Shown: positions 37,440 through 49,112 of the stretch, in pieces
Position numbering within the stretch: position 1 is the first letter of the stretch
How the letters are laid out: each line of letters begins with the position of its first letter
Assembly: GCF_018271975.1 (NCBI RefSeq)
Contig: NZ_JAGUCN010000019.1
Location: 62,001 to 126,000, forward strand
DNA from: Carboxylicivirga mesophila
GTDB lineage: Bacteria; Bacteroidota; Bacteroidia; Bacteroidales; Marinilabiliaceae
Reading direction: 5' to 3'
Length of the DNA: 64,000 bases
Made by a program: the position numbers and the translations under genes
Notes under the pieces: generated by a model
Seen by the model: the letters and a program-made list of their open reading frames with translations, nothing else
What the model was told of the DNA's origin: nothing
Database searches by the model: none

Positions 37440-37850
37440 ATGGATAATACAATAAATTTGGAATTAGCTCTTATGGGCTTGGCCCTGCACATTTTAATAT
37501 GGAGCAAGTTACCTGAATGGGGAACCTGGTTTTCAAAGCTAATCGGATTATTACCAAAACCACTTCGCCAGCTATATGAAGGTTGGCAATGTCCGTATTG
37601 CTTTGGATTTTGGGCAGCCCTGGCTCTTCATGGATTAACAGGCATTCAGACACTACCAGCTTTATTTGGCACATCCCACTTAGGACTAGCTGGGATAATC
37701 ATTGCTTGGTTTCTGGATGCACTGGCAACTGCAACGTTAATATACTTTGGCAGCCACCTATTAGGTACCTTAAGCTGGGGAGCAGCAAAGGGTTATTTTG
37801 CGGCACAGGAATTCAAGGCCAGTTTTAACAACACTGATGAGGAAGAATAA
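37440..37850 (+). CDS. Small multi-pass membrane protein with CPYC motif
   Basis: Not recognised with certainty. The 136-residue protein has an N-terminal helix (about 7-22), a loop, CPYCFGFWAALALHG (Cys51, Cys54) leading into a second helix, then two more helices (about 80-100 and 103-118) and an acidic C-terminus (NNTDEEE). The C-x-x-C-x-x-FW pattern at the head of a helix is reminiscent of DUF1360-type membrane proteins. It follows the TetR gene by 63 bases on the same strand and precedes a terminator, so the two probably form a regulator-target pair. Confidence 0.75.
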   Translation: MDNTINLELALMGLALHILIWSKLPEWGTWFSKLIGLLPKPLRQLYEGWQCPYCFGFWAALALHGLTGIQTLPALFGTSHLGLAGIIIAWFLDALATATLIYFGSHLLGTLSWGAAKGYFAAQEFKASFNNTDEEE

Positions 37851-37874
37851 GAATGAACTAAAGATAATTGCCGT

Positions 37875-37913
37875 AAAAAAGAGGTTTTCAGATTACCTGA
37901 AAGCCTCTTTTTT
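37875..37913. terminator. Bidirectional terminator between convergent genes
   Basis: Stem GAGGTTTTCAG/CTGAAAGCCTC with one wobble pair, flanked by an A6 run on the left and T6 run on the right (37875-37913). It ends the TetR/CPYC transcript rightward and the lipoprotein transcript leftward. Confidence 0.8.
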
Positions 37914-37942
37914 CATTCACATTCACACCCAAACCCACACCA

Positions 37943-39079
37943 TTATCTCATTTTCTCTCCCACTTCACAATCCTGTTCTCTGTAGATTTGCCATGCCAGT
38001 TTATCAACAATCATTTTCGAAAGGTAGAGTTCTTTCATCTGTTCAAACAGATTAGAAAGGACTTCCTGGTTATCGCCAATTAATTCGGAAAGCAGCACCT
38101 CTGATTCATCATTAAACGTAATGCGTATATCTTTACTCATGTGCATAAACAGGCAATTAATACTGCCTGGCAATTCACCATTGGGCATGATCACTTCCAC
38201 CAGTGCATCCTCCTGTAACTCTCCTCCCTTATACACCACATATACTATTTGCTGCTCATCATTAAAGGTTCTTACAATCTTAATATCACCAATCAGCATC
38301 TCATAAACGAATTGCAATGCAAGCTCCTCTGATGCATCAAATGGGATAAAGACCATTGTTTCATTGAATAGAATATCCTGCTCGGTATTCTCGAGGCTGT
38401 AGCTGAGTTTAATGGTATCGTTAAACTGCGCCATGATGCTGATAAAATGCTCATCGGTAAAGCCAAACTTTGAATATATTTTTGATTTAAAGAACTCCTG
38501 ACGAGTTTCCTCTACCCAAAGTTCGCCGGCATATTCATCCTCCAAATCAAAACGGGAAGCCAGCTGGTAGTTGTGCCACTTCATGCTTTGATCAGTCTCA
38601 AATAAAAATTGTGTGGTCGTGATTTTAAAATTGTTATTGATGACATCCTCAGGAGTGAAATCAAACAAATCATGGGGCTTTAGTACTTTTTCGTGTGGTA
38701 AAAGTATCACAAACCACTCACTATCATCTATCCGCTTAAAATATGATTTGCAATGCCCATTGGTGGTTTTACCGCTCCCTTCTGAATCTTCAACAGGATC
38801 ATAGGCGTATACACCCATCAGGTCTTCGAGGTAAATATTAAGAGCAGGTACATCATCTTCCTGTTCGCCCTTAAGCTGAGACCCCTGCTGAAATAAACCA
38901 TAGGCTGTTGACAGCTCAATGGCATTTACGGCATCATCCAATTGTTGAGCCGATACATCCAAAGCTTCTTTAAGGTTTAATAATTCTGTTTTTGAAGGAG
39001 ATTCATCAGTTCCATTCTCACAACTGTTGAACAGGGCAAGCAATAAAAGTCCGCCCAAAACAAAGGCCATCTTCCTCAT
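37943..39079 (-). CDS. Hypothetical lipoprotein (378 residues)
   Basis: Function not recognised. SPII signal with lipobox Cys20 (LFNSC), acidic Ser/Thr-rich start (ENGTDESPSK), then a mixed alpha/beta body with no motif I can name. A GHCKSYFKRIDDSEWFVILLP segment lies near 108-128. It starts 71 bases after the apbE stop on the same strand and may be co-transcribed with it. It ends before a bidirectional terminator. Confidence 0.7.
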   Translation of the reverse strand: MRKMAFVLGGLLLLALFNSCENGTDESPSKTELLNLKEALDVSAQQLDDAVNAIELSTAYGLFQQGSQLKGEQEDDVPALNIYLEDLMGVYAYDPVEDSEGSGKTTNGHCKSYFKRIDDSEWFVILLPHEKVLKPHDLFDFTPEDVINNNFKITTTQFLFETDQSMKWHNYQLASRFDLEDEYAGELWVEETRQEFFKSKIYSKFGFTDEHFISIMAQFNDTIKLSYSLENTEQDILFNETMVFIPFDASEELALQFVYEMLIGDIKIVRTFNDEQQIVYVVYKGGELQEDALVEVIMPNGELPGSINCLFMHMSKDIRITFNDESEVLLSELIGDNQEVLSNLFEQMKELYLSKMIVDKLAWQIYREQDCEVGEKMR

Positions 39080-39150
39080 GAGTCAATTGATTTATTTGGT
39101 TAACAAATACTGTAAGTTTTCTCATTTGAAGATGCAAGTTAAGCCGTGAA

Positions 39151-40143
39151 TCAGGGCTTGTCAATAATGAACTTTGAAAAACCTTCTGACATTTTGATGG
39201 TGTAGTCATCCTGATGGCCATCCAGGATAAAATAAGCTTCTAAATCGGCATTGGCTTCAACTATCTTTATACTCTTTTCGTAGCCCAATACCATAAAAGC
39301 TGTTGCATAGGCATCCGCCGTCATGCAGTCCTTTGCCAGCACTGATACCCCCAATAAACTATGACTTACGGGGTAACCCGAATAAGGACTGATGGTATGG
39401 GCATACTTCTTGCCACCTTTGATGTAAAAATTGCGGTAATTGCCTGACGAAGCCAATGCAATATCCGTGATACTGATCACCTCCTGCAGTTGCCGGTTGT
39501 GCACTTCAGGATCATCAATGGGTTTATCAATGCCCACACGCCAGTTGACTGCATTTGGATTATGTCCCTTCACACGCATTTCTCCACCAATCTCCACCAT
39601 GTAGTTAACAACATCATGTGCCTCTAATAAATCGGCAATAACATCAACAGCAAAGCCTTTGGCAATAGCACTGCCATCGAGCATTATCTCAGGCCTATCC
39701 TTTACCACATGCGTTCCTTCAATACGTACCATATCCATGCCCACAAAATGCCTGATGGAGTCAATAGCGGCTTCCGTAACACTATCTTTCTTGGAAAAAC
39801 CAAATCCCCATAGATTAACCAGTGGCGCTACTGTCATATCAAAGGCCCCACCGGTAGCGGCCGTTATTTCTTTGGCTGAGTTAAAAACCTGGCGAAAGTA
39901 CTCATCGGTTTCGTCCGACACATTCCGGTTAATTTTACTGATAACCGACTCTTCTTTATATGTAGACATGGACCAGTCGAAAGCATTTAAGGTGCTTTGA
40001 ATGGTGTCAGATAAATCTTCCGATGCTTCGTAGGTCATGTGGTAGATAGTGCCGAAAATAAGCCCCTCTGTACGGACATACTCTTTTTGTGGCTGGCAGG
40101 CGATAGCGATAAGCGCTATACTTAGTATATAAAATAAACGCAT
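39151..40143 (-). CDS. apbE: FAD:protein FMN transferase (ApbE)
   Basis: Periplasmic lipoprotein that hydrolyses FAD and attaches FMN covalently to Thr in D-x-x-[ST]-G-[AG]-T motifs, such as those of NqrB and NqrC. The 330-residue protein has lipobox Cys16 (AIAC), GGAFDMTVAPLVNLWGFG (about 102-119), DGSAIAKGFAVD (Mg/FAD site) and TISPYSGYPVSHSLLGVSVLAKDCMTADAYATA. Start 40143 gives the signal peptide; an upstream ATG at 40161 adds six codons. The nqr operon in this window supplies obvious substrates. Confidence 0.94.
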   Translation of the reverse strand: MRLFYILSIALIAIACQPQKEYVRTEGLIFGTIYHMTYEASEDLSDTIQSTLNAFDWSMSTYKEESVISKINRNVSDETDEYFRQVFNSAKEITAATGGAFDMTVAPLVNLWGFGFSKKDSVTEAAIDSIRHFVGMDMVRIEGTHVVKDRPEIMLDGSAIAKGFAVDVIADLLEAHDVVNYMVEIGGEMRVKGHNPNAVNWRVGIDKPIDDPEVHNRQLQEVISITDIALASSGNYRNFYIKGGKKYAHTISPYSGYPVSHSLLGVSVLAKDCMTADAYATAFMVLGYEKSIKIVEANADLEAYFILDGHQDDYTIKMSEGFSKFIIDKP

Positions 40144-40208
40144 AATGATAGTTTTTACCATGCAAAGGTGATAAAGCCATTAGTAATTTCCAATACTTTA
40201 AACACAAA

Positions 40209-40234
40209 TGCCCGACACAAATACGTGCCGGGCA
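40209..40234 (-). terminator. Terminator after the second SusD gene
   Basis: On the minus strand, a ten-pair stem TGCCCGGCAC/GTGTCGGGCA (one G-U pair) with a six-base loop is followed by a T-rich stretch. It separates the SusC/SusD transcript from apbE. Confidence 0.6.
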
Positions 40235-40263
40235 AATTCAAGATTTATCTGCGTATTATATAA

Positions 40264-41706
40264 TTAGAATCCAGGTGTTGGCTCAACCTGGCTATTACGC
40301 TGTACTTCCTCAAGTGGTATTGGGAAAAATTTATGTTTAGTCTCAAAGTTTTGAGCAAAAGGCTGACCAGCATTGCTGAGCTGTTCCTTAACAATATCCC
40401 AGCGTACCAGGTCATAGTACCTTGAGTTTTCACCCACCAGCTCAATCATACGCTGCTTTCTGATCTCATCGCGCAAGCTGGTACCCGACAGGTTCACATC
40501 ACCCAGACCTGCTCTCAATCGTATGTCATTTACCTTGTCAAGTGCCTCACCATCTTTGCCCAGTTCGTAATAGGCTTCGGCCTCCATCAATACCACATCG
40601 GCATAGCGCATCAGTATTAAATCAACCACGCTACGGTTGGTGCTAATGGCATTTAACGACTCCACATACTTAATGCTCATCTTAAAGTCTGGATCATCAA
40701 AATGGATCACCTCACCATCAAAAGTTTCGCCATCCTGCAATACTGAAGCAGCTTTGCGGATATCACCATCCTCAAGCTGGCTCATAAAATAATCAGAGAT
40801 GCTGGCCATGAACCATCCTCCATTTAGCTCTGCCGGTGCCATGGCTACTCCCAACTGGTGATAAAGGTATAAGATGTCCATCTGGTCGGCGGTATAGCCT
40901 CTTGAGAACAGCACCTCTTCGTTTTGCTCGTAGCTGCCATCAAATAGGCCGCGGTAATCCTCTCCGCTCACCAAATCATGCCCTTTAATTTCGGCAAATG
41001 CATCAATAGCATCCTGGTATTGCTCAGCAAATAAATAGGTTTTACCCAGGAAAGCATAGGCTGCATTGCTGGTGGCACGTCCATAGTTATCATCAGACCA
41101 GCTGGTCGGCAAATATTTGGCTGCAAAGGTTAGATCCTCTTCTACCTGTGCATATACCCCTTCAACCGGAGTTACAGGAATCTGCAAATCGGCAGGCGAA
41201 GTGGCCACATCAAGCGGCATAATGATCGAGTGGAAATTCATCTGCAGATTCAGGAAATAGAAGCCGCGCAGGAATTTTGCTTCAGCCACCAGTTCGTCGC
41301 GCTGCTCTTGTGAGATCATATCCATGTCCGGCACATTGGCAATCACATCATTGGCCAGTTTTACGCCTTTGTACCAGTTTCTCCACATATAAGCCGGCAC
41401 ACCATCAGCCGCCGTGTTATTAAAGCCAACGATACGACCCAAATATGACCAGGATGTTGTACCTCCTTCAGGAAACATATCATCACCTCTGAAGTTTTGA
41501 GGCAGGTAATAGTACTCGTGGTAGCGCCATCCGGTAGGTGCCAGGTACGAATAGGCGGAAACCAGGTAACTTTCGGCTGCTTCATAGCTCACCCAAACCT
41601 GATCGGTGGTTGGCTTATCGGGTGACTCCTGTGTCAGGTAATCTTCGCACGACACCATCATCAGTGACGATGCAAACAGTATGATATATAATGCTATATT
41701 TTTCAT
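40264..41706 (-). CDS. SusD-family lipoprotein of the second PUL
   Basis: Surface glycan-binding lid for the SusC upstream. From the ATG at 41706 it has 480 residues, lipobox Cys20 (MVSC) and a typical EDYLTQESPDKPT start. SusD hallmarks: AEAKFLRGFYFLNLQMNF near residue 125, and DEIRKQRMIELVGENSRYYDLVRWD near 420-445. Ligand is unknown; GH2 and GH63-like enzymes nearby suggest galactoside- and glucoside- or mannoside-containing oligosaccharides. An alternative start at 41745 would hide the lipobox. Confidence 0.93.
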   Translation of the reverse strand: MKNIALYIILFASSLMMVSCEDYLTQESPDKPTTDQVWVSYEAAESYLVSAYSYLAPTGWRYHEYYYLPQNFRGDDMFPEGGTTSWSYLGRIVGFNNTAADGVPAYMWRNWYKGVKLANDVIANVPDMDMISQEQRDELVAEAKFLRGFYFLNLQMNFHSIIMPLDVATSPADLQIPVTPVEGVYAQVEEDLTFAAKYLPTSWSDDNYGRATSNAAYAFLGKTYLFAEQYQDAIDAFAEIKGHDLVSGEDYRGLFDGSYEQNEEVLFSRGYTADQMDILYLYHQLGVAMAPAELNGGWFMASISDYFMSQLEDGDIRKAASVLQDGETFDGEVIHFDDPDFKMSIKYVESLNAISTNRSVVDLILMRYADVVLMEAEAYYELGKDGEALDKVNDIRLRAGLGDVNLSGTSLRDEIRKQRMIELVGENSRYYDLVRWDIVKEQLSNAGQPFAQNFETKHKFFPIPLEEVQRNSQVEPTPGF

Positions 41707-41830
41707 GTGTTTAAATATTACTTTCATTGGACAAATGGAACTCACTGGTAAAGTCTAATCGCGTACATGCGTACATCTTTATTATTAAAACTTACCTGCT
41801 TGTTGCCTATGCCTTTAGTTTAAATAATGA

Positions 41831-44800
41831 TTAGAATGATATCTGTACACCCGCTGTAAATGTTCTGTACATTGGGTAGTTACCATGGTCAACACCCTGT
41901 GTTAGCGCATTAACCGGAATTACTTCAGGATCATAGCCTGTGTAGTTGGTAATGGTAAACACGTTATCGGCATTCAGGTACACCCGCAGGTTATCCACTC
42001 GTATCTTCTGCGCAAAAGTTTGAGGCAGCGTGTAACCAATCTGGATGTTCTTCATACGGAAATACGAGCCATCTTCAAGGTAACGGTCCGACATCATGTA
42101 GTTGTTATTGTTATCAACAATTACATTTCGTGGCACATCGGTATTGGTATTCTCCGGTGTCCATGCATTGGTCAAACGGTTAGAAATATTGTAACCCGAG
42201 TTAGCTGCTTCCAGCTCGTAACGGTTCACATTTAAAATATCATTGCCGGTTACACCCTGGAAGAACATCGACAAATCAAATGCTTTGTAGGTTAACGCAA
42301 TATTTAAACCATACTCAAGGGTTGGCAATGGGGAGCCCACTTCAGAGATATCGTTTGAGTCGATAATGCCGTCGCCGTTTACATCCACATAGATAACATC
42401 ACCAGGACGGGCATTAGGCTGTATCTTATTGCCATTTTCATCAACATAGTTATCGATCTGCTCCTGCGACTGGAAGATGCCACCTGTTTTATACATGTAG
42501 AACTGAGAAGCTGCTGCGCCTACCGAAGAGTAGGTATATGAACCCGACCATGCAATGTCATCGCCAGGCAACATGCCTTCACTGTTACCCAATGATTCAA
42601 CCTTGTTTTTGATGGTGGTTAAGTTACCCTTCAGGTCGTACTTAAGCTGGCCAATGGCACCGCGATAGCCCAACTCAAACTCAAATCCCTTGTTGGAAAT
42701 AGTTCCTAAGTTCACAATAGGCGCTGACACACCACTTGATGGAGGTGTATTCGGCTCCTCAAGCAATAAGGACTCAGAGTTGTTTTGGTAATAGTTAATG
42801 GTACCATAAATCTTGTGCTGATACAAGCCAAAGTCTAAACCAATGTTAGTGGTTTTTGACTCTTCCCAGGCCAGCTGGTTGTTGGCCATCTCAAAAGAGC
42901 CGTTACCACCTACTGGCTTACCATTAAATACATACCACCAGCCACCGCTTACAAGGGCCTGACGTGAATAGGCTCCTAACGTGGTTTCACGACCTAAAAC
43001 ACCATACGATGCACGTAGCTTCAGTTCTGAGAAAATATCGGTCAACCCGTTGAAGAACGACTCGTTATTAATTTTCCAGGCTGCTGAAACAGATGGGAAA
43101 GTTCCCCAGCGGTTATCGGCACCAAACTTCGAAGAACCATCAACACGCACAGTTGCCTGTAACAGGTAACGATCGTCGTAGCTATAATTTAAACGCGACA
43201 TGTAGCCAAAGCGTGTTACCGTGCTAAAACCGCCGGTTCCGATAAAATCACCAGACTCCATTCCGCCAAATGATGGCTCTAGACCGCCAAAATCGGGGAA
43301 CATGGCACCACCAGTTACTTCCATACTCACATTCTGATAGTCGTAGCGGTACCCAACAATACCAGCCATTGCCGAAAAGCTGTGCTTATCAACAGTCGTC
43401 ATGTAGTTAAGAGTAAAGTCATAGTTCAGGTCCGACCAGTCGGCACGGTATTCTTTCAGGTAAGGATCTTCGCGCTGCGTATCCGACGCCAACACATAGG
43501 CTGGTGAATAGTAGCGATCCTTATAAAATGTTTTGGTGTATCCAAGGTTACCGGCTGCGAAAAAGTTTTTCGTAAACTGGTAATTCAAGCCCAGGTTAGC
43601 CTGCAGCTGATCTTTTGTAGTTTCTGAATTGATGAGCTCCGATTGACCAACGGGGTTAGCTCCCGTGCGAATGCCATACTCGTTAAGGTAGCCATAACCT
43701 GACTCCTTTGATTCGTCACGCACCGATACCAGTAGCGATGACTTTTGCATATTGGCCATCCACATGGTGTTGTTATCGGTTACTGTGTGGGTGTACATGA
43801 TGTTAGGCATCACTTTTAAATTACCCTTCTCAAACATCGACTTAAAGCGAAAGTTATAACGCTCTGTTCCGGTGTTAATCACAACCCCTTCTTGGTTGAA
43901 ATAGTTGGTAGAGAAGTTATAGTTTGATGACTCTCCACCACCACTGATGCCTAACGAGTAGTTTTGAATAACACCAGTTTTGATGGTTTCATCCTGCCAA
44001 TCGGTGTCGGCATAGTTATTCAGGTCAAAACCCGAACCTGGCTGTAGGTAAGCAGGTTTTTGATCATTGCTTAATGAGCCATCGTTTACCGAATTGGTGT
44101 AGGCCTGATCCATAATTGAATGCCACTCGGCAGCATTAGCCATTGGCAACTTATTGGTAGCACTCTGCACCCCTGTGTACATGCTGAAGTCTATTTTAGC
44201 AGGCTGGTCTTTTTTCCCCGACTTAGTAGTCACCAAAATAACACCATTAGCTGCTAATGAACCGTAAATAGCGGCTGCAGCACCATCCTTCAAAATTTCA
44301 AAAGAAGCAATATCATCAGGATTAATCATCGACAGGTCGCCACCAGGAATACCATCGATTACATACAATGGCTGCACGTCGCCAAATGACGACATACCAC
44401 GAATTTTGATATAAGGAGACGAACCTGGGGCTCCTCCGTTTACCACCGATACACCTGCCGAACGACCTTGAATCATCTGACCGGGTGATGCAGCAGCAAT
44501 CTTATTGGCCTCCTCTGCTTTTACAGTTGAAACGGCACTGGACAAATCACTCTTTTTCTGAACACCGTAACCAACCACAACTACCTCATCAAGCTGCTCG
44601 TTATTGGGTTGCAGACGAATACTCAAGTCCTGAGTCTGAGCTGTCACCGCCACTTCCTGAGATAAATAGCCGATAAAACGAAACTCGAGCACATCACCTT
44701 CCGATGCTGTAATTGAAAACTTCCCGTCGAAATCAGTCACCGTTCCCCCGCTGGTTCCTTTAATAACCACGTTTACGCCAGGCGTTCCGTAACCTGTTTC

Positions 44801-44929
44801 ATCGGTTACAGTACCCGAGACTGTTTTCAGTGATTGTGCATAGGATACTGCTGATAAGCCCAACAAAAGTGCCATCAGCACAAAGCTTTTTAAGCTTCTA
44901 CCCGACATCCTCATAAATAACTTTTTCAT
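41831..44929 (-). CDS. SusC-family TonB-dependent transporter of the second PUL
   Basis: Outer-membrane importer for an oligosaccharide bound by the adjacent SusD. The 1032-residue protein has a signal peptide (1-32), carboxypeptidase-regulatory-like domain (about 36-110, GTPGVNVVIKGTSGG), plug (about 120-230, IKIRGMSSFGDVQPLYVIDGIPGG) and barrel ending in an aromatic strand (RTFTAGVQISF). Spacing to SusD is 124 bases, longer than in the first PUL. A 9-base inverted repeat lies about 105 bases upstream of its start. Confidence 0.95.
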   Translation of the reverse strand: MKKLFMRMSGRSLKSFVLMALLLGLSAVSYAQSLKTVSGTVTDETGYGTPGVNVVIKGTSGGTVTDFDGKFSITASEGDVLEFRFIGYLSQEVAVTAQTQDLSIRLQPNNEQLDEVVVVGYGVQKKSDLSSAVSTVKAEEANKIAAASPGQMIQGRSAGVSVVNGGAPGSSPYIKIRGMSSFGDVQPLYVIDGIPGGDLSMINPDDIASFEILKDGAAAAIYGSLAANGVILVTTKSGKKDQPAKIDFSMYTGVQSATNKLPMANAAEWHSIMDQAYTNSVNDGSLSNDQKPAYLQPGSGFDLNNYADTDWQDETIKTGVIQNYSLGISGGGESSNYNFSTNYFNQEGVVINTGTERYNFRFKSMFEKGNLKVMPNIMYTHTVTDNNTMWMANMQKSSLLVSVRDESKESGYGYLNEYGIRTGANPVGQSELINSETTKDQLQANLGLNYQFTKNFFAAGNLGYTKTFYKDRYYSPAYVLASDTQREDPYLKEYRADWSDLNYDFTLNYMTTVDKHSFSAMAGIVGYRYDYQNVSMEVTGGAMFPDFGGLEPSFGGMESGDFIGTGGFSTVTRFGYMSRLNYSYDDRYLLQATVRVDGSSKFGADNRWGTFPSVSAAWKINNESFFNGLTDIFSELKLRASYGVLGRETTLGAYSRQALVSGGWWYVFNGKPVGGNGSFEMANNQLAWEESKTTNIGLDFGLYQHKIYGTINYYQNNSESLLLEEPNTPPSSGVSAPIVNLGTISNKGFEFELGYRGAIGQLKYDLKGNLTTIKNKVESLGNSEGMLPGDDIAWSGSYTYSSVGAAASQFYMYKTGGIFQSQEQIDNYVDENGNKIQPNARPGDVIYVDVNGDGIIDSNDISEVGSPLPTLEYGLNIALTYKAFDLSMFFQGVTGNDILNVNRYELEAANSGYNISNRLTNAWTPENTNTDVPRNVIVDNNNNYMMSDRYLEDGSYFRMKNIQIGYTLPQTFAQKIRVDNLRVYLNADNVFTITNYTGYDPEVIPVNALTQGVDHGNYPMYRTFTAGVQISF

Positions 44930-45034
44930 TTGTAATAATTAATTAGTACGACAATGGATTTAGCAATATATTGGCACAAGGCATCCTGATTCAGATGCCT
45001 GACAGCCTCTAATTACTTTTCATTTGATTTGATC

Positions 45035-45068
45035 GATTAGTTGGGATAGATTTGGTTTGCAACTAATC
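45035..45068. promoter_or_regulatory. Inverted repeat upstream of the second SusC
   Basis: GATTAGTTG (45035-45043) and its exact inverse CAACTAATC (45060-45068) are 16 bases apart, between lysO and susC. There is no U-tract, so an operator is more likely than a terminator. Confidence 0.45.
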
Positions 45069-45095
45069 TATTAGCTTAGTAATATGGATTTTTAC

Positions 45096-45689
45096 TTATA
45101 GAATTAGCGGTATTAACAATGGCACCAGCACGGTTAGAACGATGCCGCTGAACAAAGCAATAATTGCATACTCTTTGCCTGAATAGCGTGTAATAACCGG
45201 TAAGGTGGTATCCATTGAAGTGGCACCTGAACTGGCAATTGGCGCCATATTGCCAAAAGCCTTCACTAATAAAGGTGCCAAGACCAGAGACAACAGTTCT
45301 CTGGAAATATTAGAGAGTAAAGCAATCACCCCCAGTATGGTATCATAGGTACTTGAGATAATGACACTCGATAAACTGTAATAGCCAAAGCCCGCTCCTA
45401 CAGCCATTCCTTCTACAAACGATTCGGCTATTAAAAAGTATGCCAGACCTGATCCGATAATGCTCCCTACTCCAATTGAGATGGGTACTAATAGTAAGCC
45501 CAGATTGGCTTTCTTAAGGATATTGATAGACGACTCGTCCATCCCCAGACTGACACCAACCAGGGCCATGAGAGCATACAAGGCATAAGTACTCAAATCA
45601 TTTTCCAACAATGCCTGCGGCGTCAACCCATAGATTGAGATAAGACAACCTCCAACGAAAAACAGCAAGGTGATGAGTGTTCCCTTCAT
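45096..45689 (-). CDS. LysO-family exporter, C-terminal half
   Basis: Inner-membrane protein of the LysO/YbjE (DUF340) family, whose studied member exports lysine. This 197-residue chain matches the C-terminal two-thirds of the roughly 300-residue single-chain form: about six helices, GMDESSINILKKANLGLLLVPISIGVGSIIGSG and GMAVGAGFGYYSLSSVIIS, ASSGATSMDTTLPVI. Its ATG overlaps the stop of the N-terminal part (ATGA), so the two are translated together and probably form one transporter. It sits inside a glycan-utilisation locus. Confidence 0.87.
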   Translation of the reverse strand: MKGTLITLLFFVGGCLISIYGLTPQALLENDLSTYALYALMALVGVSLGMDESSINILKKANLGLLLVPISIGVGSIIGSGLAYFLIAESFVEGMAVGAGFGYYSLSSVIISSTYDTILGVIALLSNISRELLSLVLAPLLVKAFGNMAPIASSGATSMDTTLPVITRYSGKEYAIIALFSGIVLTVLVPLLIPLIL

Positions 45690-45952
45690 GCTTTAAAAAA
45701 TTTACGATAAACGAAATATGAACAAGCAATGCTACCAGCGATGCCACCAAATGTTAATACCATGGCTTTTGTGCCAATCACATGGATATTTTCTATTACC
45801 TGCTGATTAGCTCCAATGGCAATGCCCAAAAACAAGAGTAGCAGCCATATCATAACAGTGATGCTTTTCTCAACCCCTGCCCGCAGCTCTTTCCTCTTTC
45901 GGAACAGATAACCAAGCAGTACTCCTCCGCACAAAAACAATAAGGTTTCCAT
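45686..45952 (-). CDS. LysO-family exporter, N-terminal part
   Basis: The 88-residue chain has three hydrophobic helices and corresponds to the N-terminal third of LysO/YbjE: LLFLCGGVLLGYLFRKRKELRAG, then WLLLLFLGIAIGANQ. It overlaps the C-terminal gene by four bases (ATGA) and starts 13 bases after the GH2 stop, so GH63-GH2-LysO look like one operon. A two-gene LysO is known in Bacteroidota; this is not a frameshift artefact in my reading. Confidence 0.82.
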   Translation of the reverse strand: METLLFLCGGVLLGYLFRKRKELRAGVEKSITVMIWLLLLFLGIAIGANQQVIENIHVIGTKAMVLTFGGIAGSIACSYFVYRKFFKA

Positions 45953-45965
45953 TTATCTCAATCGC

Positions 45966-49112
<3,147 letters not shown>

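Noticed and set aside
45686-45689. LysO split as a frameshift error
   Set aside because: The two parts meet in a clean ATGA overlap and two-gene LysO is known in Bacteroidota, so a real split is more likely.
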